NCBI GenBank assembly: GCA_018105865.1
Contig: CM030870.1
Coordinates: 1,800,001-1,864,000 of the forward strand
Length of the DNA stretch: 64,000 bases
Direction: 5' to 3'
Origin: Metaphire vulgaris
Lineage: Eukaryota; Annelida; Clitellata; Crassiclitellata; Megascolecidae
Part shown: piece after piece, positions 42,476-52,100 of the stretch
How positions within the stretch are numbered: position 1 is the stretch's first letter
How the letters are laid out: every line of letters begins with the position of its first letter
Program-made: the position numbers and the translations under genes
Notes under the pieces: model-generated
The model's database searches: none
What the model was told of the DNA's origin: nothing
The model's input: the letters and a program-made list of their open reading frames with translations, nothing else

Positions 42476-43027
42476 TGAGGCAGTTAGCCCAGTGCGTTTC
42501 TCCCCCACCCACTTCGCTGACCCTACTACAGGCCGTGGTCGGTCGAGCCATTGAGGGAGGGTTGTGAAATGGCCTCTCCCACCTTAATTAATCCACACAC
42601 CAGCTACTGTATTAAGCAAGATTAGACAGTGAATAATTCGGATCATTCATTTAGTGTATTTCTCACGCCCTCGGCTATAAAAATACTTGATCTAAATTAA
42701 ATTTCTTCTTTTGTCTTATGAATGCTAATAAGATAGAATATTTATTTATGTTTAAGATTTTAAGTTTGAACAACTGCACGCATATATAATGATACTGCAA
42801 CATCAGGGCATGCAGCCTATATTCGTGTGCAGCTTATCTATGAAAATATTTACATGCTACTGGATTTCTGCGGCCTGTAAATGTGGAGCGGCCTATAAGC
42901 GTTAGCGGCGATTTGGCGTGTAAATACGGTAAGTGATGCTGGTTATGAATTCCAGAGTCTAGGGCCACATACCAAGAAATAACTAATGCCAATGACTGTA
43001 TGACTCTGTCAAAGCTGGTTCCAAGAC

Positions 43028-43333
43028 CAGGGCCGCCGAAAGGGGGGCAAGTGCACAGGGGCCCGGTGGTCTGGGGGGCCCGGGCCGATTATGAATATGT
43101 ATAATTAACAATATGAATAATAACTCTAAAGCAGAGGGGGCCCGGCGAAGAAAAGAGGGGCCCGGGACGGGCGTGAAAAGGGTGACAAACAAAAAAAGGT
43201 CATCGGCTACTTTTAAGACGTAAAAAAGGGTAAAAGGGGTGACAAGTAAAAAAAGTTGTCAAGAAATTTTCAGATTCTCAAGGGCCCGCCGGCCATTCTG
43301 CACAGGGGCCCGGAATTTCTCTCGGCAGGCCTG
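43028..43333. mobile_element. hAT MITE, TSD TCCAAGAC/CCCAAGAC
   Basis: CAGGGCCGCCGAAAGG to CTCTCGGCAGGCCTG. Flanks TCCAAGAC (43020-43027) and CCCAAGAC (43334-43341) differ by one base. It contains core copies GACAAACAAAAAAAGGTCAT (43184) and GACAAGTAAAAAAAG (43241). Confidence 0.82.
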
Positions 43334-43660
43334 CCCAAGACCAGTTGAAAGAAGAGGAGGGTTGGCGACATGTCCCTGTAAAAATGAGCGCTGAATAGGT
43401 TTCCATGAAATAACATTCCGAGAATCTACACATATTGCACTGCTCATCACACAGGTCACTAAGAATCATGCTACCTGATATGGATCCACCAGCCAGGATG
43501 ATAAGTGGGCTATGGTGTGATAAGTGGGCTATGGTGGACAAACAATTGATTCTACAGAACTGCAAAACTTATAGGATCCTTGAGATGTACTTATATATTT
43601 TTCAGCCCTAAGACCAATTACTTGTAAAAACTTGCAGAATGTTCACCGGTCTACTATGTA

Positions 43661-44593
43661 CAGTCAAACCCCGTTATCTTGTCCCTCGTTTTCTTGTTAA
43701 CCTCGCCTCTCACCAATGAAAGGCCCAGAACAGATTTCTCCCATGTTATTTACCTCTTTAAGTCGCCCCCGTTTGTCACCTTCACCATGCCTGAAATGAG
43801 ACAAATGTGTTTCCACCCATGCAATCTACTCCCACTTGCTCGCCAATGGGTAGGAAGAAATGGAGGAAATCTGTCCATACCATCGCCCTACCCCAGTTTA
43901 TCAGAAAGCCAATTGCCTGTAACTAAAGGGCAAGAGACGGGGTGGTGGAGAGAGAGAGAAAGAGAGACAACGATGAAGGTAGGGAGAGAAAGACAGGTGG
44001 TATCTGTGCAATTGTTTAACCTTGATGTATGGCCATCTGCTCAAATGAGGCTCCAACCAGAGAGAAAGGGCAAGAGCAGGAGAGGGAGAGACAGAGACGA
44101 GAGAGAGAAATCACATCAGAGAGAAAGGGCAAGAGAAAAGAGACAGAGACGAAGGGAGACAGGCAGGGAAGGAGGGAGAGAACTTTTATCAATCATCATG
44201 GGAAATTCCTATGATGAACATTAGCCTATTTCCACTCTTCATCTCGTCTTATCTGCAGCACCAGCCCTGTACTGTGACTTTGGAAATTTGTTTCAGGGGC
44301 TTAACATTTCAACAGAACTGCTAATGACACCCGAGGTTGACATCTTGAGGTTGACTTGTACCCTGCCGACATGTCAGTTAACGACTGATGCAGACATTCT
44401 CCAAACCTTACCAAACTGTTCAACAGCTGACAATAGCAATGAGGAGATGGATAATGATGGTGAGGTGGAAGATGGCGAGAGGTACGATGAGCCCCCGGCC
44501 AAAACTACTGCCACTGAAGCAACTTCTGCCATTGGGATATTACTGTACTGTACTTATTTTAATTCAGTTTTTGAACTAAGAACATTATTTTAG
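43661..44593 (+). mobile_element. Tigger/pogo remnant: left end and transposase C-terminus
   Basis: TA-CAGTCAAACCCCGTTATC is a classic pogo/Tigger terminal repeat. 44288-44593 reads CQLTTDADILQTLPNCSTAD, then an acidic stretch and ATEATSAIGILLY, the acidic C-terminus of Tigger transposases; the DDE core is lost. A GA-rich block (43930-44180) is shared with the copy at 62.5-63.4 kb. Confidence 0.72.
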
Positions 44594-44622
44594 TCATAAT
44601 ATATGAACGTAAAATATAAATT

Positions 44623-44741
44623 CTACACATAAATCACATCAAAATATTTGACATACCGCACATCATGTGGCAAACAACCAGTGTCAAGCCATTCATCAAA
44701 TTCAAGTACTGTAATCATGCATAACATTTTCAGACTAGGAA
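44623..44741 (-). CDS. KLHDC3: KLHDC3-like terminal exon g (BC-box/Cul2-box)
   Basis: Acceptor TTTTTTCAG, phase 1 in. Encodes VPSLKMLCMITVLEFDEWLD, TGCLPHDVRY and a short tail, with TAG at 44625-44623. SLKMLCMITV fits the elongin-binding BC-box and LPHDV the Cul2-box; the family's longer C-terminal tail is shortened. Confidence 0.92.
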
Positions 44742-46130
44742 CTGAAAAAATAAATATTGCCAGCAATACAAAATCCTCAGTCAAAAAGTTACAGTTACAC
44801 TGCAATTAATTGAATTTTATATCTGAAATTTGTGACACTACTGTGCTACCATTATAGAAGGTTAATGCAATACTCTGAAGGGAATACAAACTAACAAAAA
44901 GGAAGTGATGTTTAGTAATTAAATGAGCACTGAACTGAAGAAGCAAAACATCCATATACTTTAACCCCTTCACCGTTTATTAAAAATTTTAAATCCGTTA
45001 CCATGGTGGCGATTTATTTTAGTACGGCAATACATTGCTTTAAAATATTTTATATACTTCTGACTTTGAAGTGCAGAAGCAAAGGAAACCTTTATAAATT
45101 GATGTAAAGGTCAGACTTAGTATCCCTTTATCACTTTATGTCCTCAGTCGTTGAATTTTTACTTGGAAATCGAAAGAGTAAGGTCTTAGAAACGCTATGC
45201 GAAAGTCCGCTACTAGAACCAAGGGAACTCTCGTTGAACATCGTAAAATTCCATTCAACTATGACCATAAACCTCAAAATTGCTTTTATCAGATTTGCCT
45301 TCAATGTTTATTTCCTGTGACTTATCACCACTTTTTGAGGAATTTTGCCGTATGACAACGAATCTCCGGTCGCTAAGGCACCGCCATTACAGGCAAAGTC
45401 CAGGGGGTCCAATTGGAAAATATTGATTTTCAAGAGCTTGCGGCATAAATATTCTAAAAAATAAGCACCATCTGGCGAATAAATGGATACTAAAGCCATA
45501 TATGTATAATAATGAGCCAGACTCGTGGGCAATGGTTAGCTGTAGGCTTGCAAAGTACTGCCCAAGGCCCACTCGGGGTAAACGGCTAAGCGTCGATTAT
45601 GTAACCCGAGTCTGTCTCGGGGTAAACGTTTAAAGGGTTAAACCAGACATGGCCATTCATTTATCACGGTCCCTTGGGCTTCGATATAGCGGGATTCTAC
45701 TGAAGTTTTCTTGCAAAGGTTACAGCACATGAGATTCTGCAAGCATATGGTAATTACATAACCTCGCCTAACAAGATCTCAAATAATTTTGAGGCATGAA
45801 TTAAAAATTGAGAAATACATGCTTACCAAAGTCAAGTACATAAAGATCTGCAAGATCGATAAGATTGAACTCTGCATCATCACTGTCACTATGACAAGGT
45901 CTGTAAATCAATAAAACAGCCACACACTACAGATATAAACTGATCATTAAAGTACCTAAACTATGAACAATCATTGCAAAAAATAGACACCTTAAAATTT
46001 AGGCGATGCATCCTATAACCTTAGAGAGCCATATTTCGAATGCTTCCCACTTTTGTATGTCCATTTTTCTGTCAAATCAATGTTTCCTAGGCATAAAGAA
46101 TTATGCCTTACCAACATTTTTATCTGTCTC

Positions 46131-46165
<35 letters not shown>

Positions 46166-49100
46166 TAGGCGATTTCTATAGCACAGTAAATATGGCTTAG
46201 GCTAAAGACGAAAGCGCTTTGACACATGTCACTTATATCCGATGTTAAATAAGTGTTTTTAGATTCCTTCTAAAAGTCCCGACAGAGTCAGAATTAGTCA
46301 TGCAATCTGGCAAAGAGTTCCATAGGAGAGGATTGCCTCGCGTGACCGATCTTTCACCGAACTTAGAAGTCCTGGATGGAGGAGGGACAAGCAGCTGGAC
46401 CCGACTTCCAGACCGTAGCTGCGATCGTTGTTCATTCACCGTGGATCTTTGTACCAGCGTGGCTAGGTAGTCAGGGCAGAAGGGGTCGTGTAAAGCTCGG
46501 TGTGTGAGCCAGCAGTGCTTGTAAACAATGTGTTCATTGTTTAGCCCTCCTCATACCAATTGGTCCAATTCCCCTGTCCAAAAAAGTCCATCTTCTCTTT
46601 ACCGCATCTGGCATCTTCTGTTAATAGGCTCCCAAGGGAAAAAACTGTTACCTGGTCCAGTTCTATTTTATCATTAACCATTATGATGATTTTATGGGAA
46701 TTTTTGCTCTTTATTATTACCATGACTTTCATTTTTGGCATGCTTATTTTCATGCCATATTCTTTAGATATCTTATTTAGTTTGTCCATTCTTTGGAGCT
46801 CTCATATACTCTGTACCAGCATAGCCTGATCATCTGCAAGGCATACTGATTGTACCAGTTTTCATCCAAAGTTTATTCCAGCTTTTTCTTATTCCAGTGC
46901 CTCTCTTATGAGTTTTTCTGTCAGTGCTGTCCAATTTTTGGACACCATGGGCCACTGAAAATTTTTCTTGAAGCCGAAGACCACAGGGTTAATCTTAGAC
47001 CTTAAAGGTCAGCCTTAAACTAAAAACAACTAAAACAAAATCTTATCTTAATTAAATTTAGTATGCACAATACTAGATGTGGTAATGCAAAAAGCAATAC
47101 AAAACACAAAAGAAGAAGATGCTGGAGTAAAAGTATATGGACAAACAATAAATAATTTAAGGTTTGCAGATGACATAGATGTGATAACAACAAAAGCAGA
47201 TCACCTACAAATATTAACCAATGAAATAAGCAAGGCCGGAGAAGAAGTGAGGCTAAAAATAAATATACAGAAAACTAAAGCAATGGTCACAGGGAACAAG
47301 AAGGGGAAAGTTAATCTAAAACTAAAGGAGGAAATAATAGAACAAGTACCAAAATTCGTATACCTAGGATCAGTACTGACAGAAGATGGCTTAAGTGAAG
47401 AAGACATAATAAGGAGAATTGGCCTAGCAAGTGCAGCATTTGGAAAACTTCAGAAGATATGGAAAGACAAACAAATATCACTGAAAACAAAACTAAAGCT
47501 ATATAATACACTGATCAAACCAATACTATTATATGGATCAGAATGCTGGACCATAAAGAAGAAAGACGAAAGAAGATTAATGACTGCAGAAATGAACTGG
47601 TTAAGAGGAATAGCAGGAGTCAGCAGAAGACAAAGAATAAGAAATGAAACGATCAGAGAAAAGACAGAGCAAAAAGAAACGATACTCGAATCAATACAGA
47701 AACGAAGACTGAAATGGTTTGGTCATGTTGAAAGAATGAAGGAAGAAAGACTACCAAAGAAAGCACTATACAACTATGTTGAAGGGAAAAGGAGAAAAGG
47801 AAGACCAAGAAAAACATGGATAGAAAACTTAAAAGAGGATGCAGAAGAAATGCAAATGAACTTCATCCAAATGACCAGAGCAGCAAGAGACAGACAGAAG
47901 TGGAAGGAACTCATTCAGACCCATCGTCCAACCCAATAGGGAAAGACGGAAGGAAAGAAAGAAGAAGAAGAAGAGTATGCAACAATGTACGCTTTATAAT
48001 AGTTCAGTGTTCATGCATGTAGCAATTAATGTTCAAGCACGTTTTTAGTAAGATATTTGGCTTTGTATTGTACTTGCAATTTTATTTGTGGTTGATATTG
48101 AGTACATGTAACTGCTGCCCTCATTAGATTTTCTAAAAGTTCATCAGTCAGAGTTTCATTTGTTGTTTATACATCACATGTGATGAAGTGAATGGATTTT
48201 CAACAGAAAGTAGCAGAGAAGTGAGAGCGAATGTCTTGGAAACTAGCAGAGAAATCTAATCTCAATATTTCTAATGATATGTAGAACTGCTCGCTTTTGA
48301 CTAGATTTGGGAATTCTTGTGCAGTCTTGGAAAGTGTACGAAAGTGTGTACAGTTTGACTGATTCAATTGACCGATGTTTAGACTTTAGAGTTGTCTTCT
48401 CTAGGACAGTTGCCCTCCATGGCCAATATCATATATATTCAGCAGGCCCAACCTACTCAGGTTTGAAATCAGTTTTCCTTCTCCTAGATACCCTGCAGTT
48501 TAGCTCAGACATTCATGCACCTAGTTCCTAAGAAGAATCCTGCAGAGGTCCTGTGGCAGTTTTGTCTCTTGAGAGGCCATCAATCCATACCAAAATCAGC
48601 CTCCACAAAATCTAACTCAAATACCCAATCCTCATTCCATAATTTCAACCCATCTACCACAAGATGATAGCATCCACTGTTGATGCAACCTCTATGGATT
48701 CACTCGATGCTGATATTCGCAATAGCTCCTTACCTCAATTAGTGATTTACTAATGCTCTGAATAGCTCTCAATAAGTACATTTCAAATGCTCATATGTTA
48801 TAACTATCACACTATGATATTGTCTGTTAGGCAACTCTGCTTGATCAGTGAACAAATTATGTTATCAACCAGTGGTGTAGCCAAGGGGGGGTTTGTGGGT
48901 TAAAGGTTTTGAGTGTTAAACCCCTTGGCTGTTCTCAGTGTAGCCAAGGGGGAGTTTTGGGGGCTAAAACCCCCTTGACTGTTCGACCCAAAATTTCATT
49001 ATTGTGTATCAATATAGTCATATGCTGAGCTCATATACCTATATAATTGACTTACTGAAGCAAAATAATAGGCGATGACCATTTTTTGCTTGTCAGAATT

Positions 49101-52100
49101 TTTCCATGTTGTTAATCATGGGAATCACGATGATAGCCTTTTTTTGCTTATCGGAATTTTGAACCATAACCACACCCTTTCGGAAAATCCTGGCTACATC
49201 ACTCCTATCAAAAATCAATTCTGGAAGTTGAGAAACGAAGTCTAAGCACAAATGCTACCATAATTGTTATTTGATAGAACATCACATTGAAAGAAACAAT
49301 AAGCAGTTTAGGATACACTAAATATCAGATATGACACAATTATCAAGTACTGAATACAATAGTGAGACTTACTTGGTCCCACCAAAAACATAAAGTCGAT
49401 CATTCACAATGCAACAGCACTGTCTTCTTCTTGCACAAGGACCATTACCCTTTGGCTTTACAACTGACCATACATTTTCAGCTATTAAAGATAATGATAA
49501 ATAATAAATAATTAATGGATGGTTTCAACATGAAAGGAAAGCCACAGAGGGAATGGTGTGATGACATTGGTGAATGGTATAGAAAATGTCTGCAAGAACT
49601 TTGTCATTTAGCTGTGAACAGAAAAGATTGGTACAAAACTGTGATGATTGCATCAGACACCAATGGGCACTGAGCCCATGGTTATTGATGACAATGATGA
49701 TAATAAAAGACAATGACAACAGCAATAAAACAATAATAAAACTATAAAGACATATACAAATAAAAAAGCTCTACATAAAATAATTTAGTTTAATTTTTGA
49801 TATCCTCTGAATATGCATGAGATACAGCAAGTGCTTGTTTACATCTGCTGCTTCATCATTCTGGAATTCCCTTCTGAATGAAATGCAACAGAAAACCTAA
49901 GTTAGGAACTTCAAAAAGAAATCAAAGACAATTGTCTTCTTAAATCCTCCAGTTTCTCTTCTTAAACCTTCTCCGGTTTATCTCTGAACTGACTAGTTCA
50001 GTGCTCTTGCGATACATTTTCAGTTACAGTACCACTATATAAATTATCATAATAATAATAGTATTTTATATATGATTATTTATAGGAATATCACTATCAG
50101 ATAAGGCATAATCAACGAAGCGTAGATTTAAGAATTTCATTATGTCAGCAGCTGTGATAATAAAACAGAAGCAATTGTTGAAATGCCATCAGTGGATGAT
50201 AACATGCATTATACTCTTGAAGATTCTACTAAAATTAGACGTCAATGGACATTCAGTATGGCCACAGCTTCAATAAGTGAACAATATCATGTTTAAGCGA
50301 GCTCAGTCTACAAGTTTCTGTACATTATGGTCAAATTATAAGTGAGTTACTTTATATTACAACAGAAGCACCTGTACAACCTTCTAAGTTACACTTCTCA
50401 CTGTGCATAGTTTTTGCATTTTGTGAGTTTTGAGTTGTCTCTGTTTTTCTCAAGTTTGGAGTATATACCAAATGGCTTGGCTTTAATTATGCTTTGGTTT
50501 GTAACAAGGCCTAATAAACTTGAAATATTTTAGTATCTTACAGTAATTTACACAGCAAGTCCACAATTGTCCTAACTTGTATGTATAATGTTACAGAAAT
50601 TTCATGGTTATGGTGCGCTCTGCAACAATGAAAATGACTAATTGTGCACATGATTTCATCAAGTTAAGTCTAGAGGTCACTAAAGAAACAAAGGGTGTTG
50701 AGAGAATGAGCAATGTGCAAATACATGTAGCAACTGAAAGCAATAAGTATTGACAGATAAAATATAGACCAATTAAAATAATTTTCATTTTTGCTATTCT
50801 TGATCAACTGAAACCTAATACATCTTTCTTATAATACAAACAGTGATCTCACAAAGAAACAAATTAAGATTAAAATGCTAATCACATTTACCTGGGCAAA
50901 ATTTGTACATATCATCAAAATGAACGTCATAAAGGCCATTGTAACCACCCAATATGTACAGCTCACCCTTGTAAGCAACTGAAAAACAATAGGCACCAAA
51001 ATAAAGCTCAACTTTCACAGTTACAGACAAATTTCAAACGGATTCCCAGACTTTGATCACCAATCACCACTACCATAGATTTAAATCTTGCCACTCGTGC
51101 CTCAAACATGAATCTCAAATCAAAAGCCACCATGTGTTTGACTTAACCGGTCACTCATATTGACCAGTGGGAGGTTTGCATTTATTCAAATGACAGTTGT
51201 TGATGTTAATAAAACTTATACGTATATTTTTTATTACATATTACATTCTTTGCTTATAAACAAATAGATATTTACAAAAGCCAATTTCATTAATAACTTC
51301 AACAACAGTTTTATTGTAGTACAGCTCACTATGCATGCAATGAAGGCCATGGCAATAGCATGGTTATTTGGCCAAAGGCAAGATACCTAAGTCACTCTAC
51401 ACAGGAGCATACTTACTGACTTAGCAGTGAGGGCGAGAGGCGAGGACGGTGGCTTTTCAAGGTAAAATACATGGCAGTAAATCCATTCCAGGCTTATGCA
51501 TGGTGAGAGGTGAGTTTGGCAGTTAAACATTTCACCATTAGATTTAAAATATTATCCTAAAAACACTGTAGAACTAAAATGACTATTGCAATGAAATAGC
51601 TATCCAAACTGGTTCTGAACAGCAGTGGCGGCTCCAGGATTTGGCAAGTGGGGGGGCCGTTGGGGTGGCAACTTCTAATCATGGGGGGGCCAACCATTTG
51701 TTGTTAGGTATATAGTATTAAGTGCAGTAGCGTTGTTTCACACTTTTCTTGGGGGCGAGAAAATTTTTTGCCAAATTTTAGGCAATTTGTGCAAATTTTA
51801 GGCAATTTTTTGCAATTTTGTTTGCAATTTTTGGGCCAATTTTGGCAAATTTGCAATTTTAGAATACTTTTTGGTAAATTTGTATATATAGTATAGTATA
51901 TATAGTATATATATAGTATATATATAGTATAGGGTCTCAACAGGGGGGCCACTGGGGGGGCCAGTATCTCAGTAGGGAGGCACCGGCCCCCCTTGGCCCC
52001 CCCGATGGAGCCGCCACTGCTGAACAGATTCAGATATTCAAGTTACTAATTTACTTTATAAACTCAGTACTCAGTTGGTATCATCAGTAGATTCAGACTT

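Larger units (their letters stand above)
40887..42929. mobile_element. TA-flanked element (CCGTATTT ends) with nested hAT
   Basis: TA-CCGTATTTTCATGCAAAATCG at the left; the reverse complement of the right end reads CCGTATTTACACGCCAAATCG, then TA. The hAT 41434-42314 sits inside. Confidence 0.7.

Noticed and set aside
43679..44224. 181-codon Arg/Glu-rich open frame
   Set aside because: It is driven by the GA-rich simple repeat of the Tigger remnant; no conserved motif.
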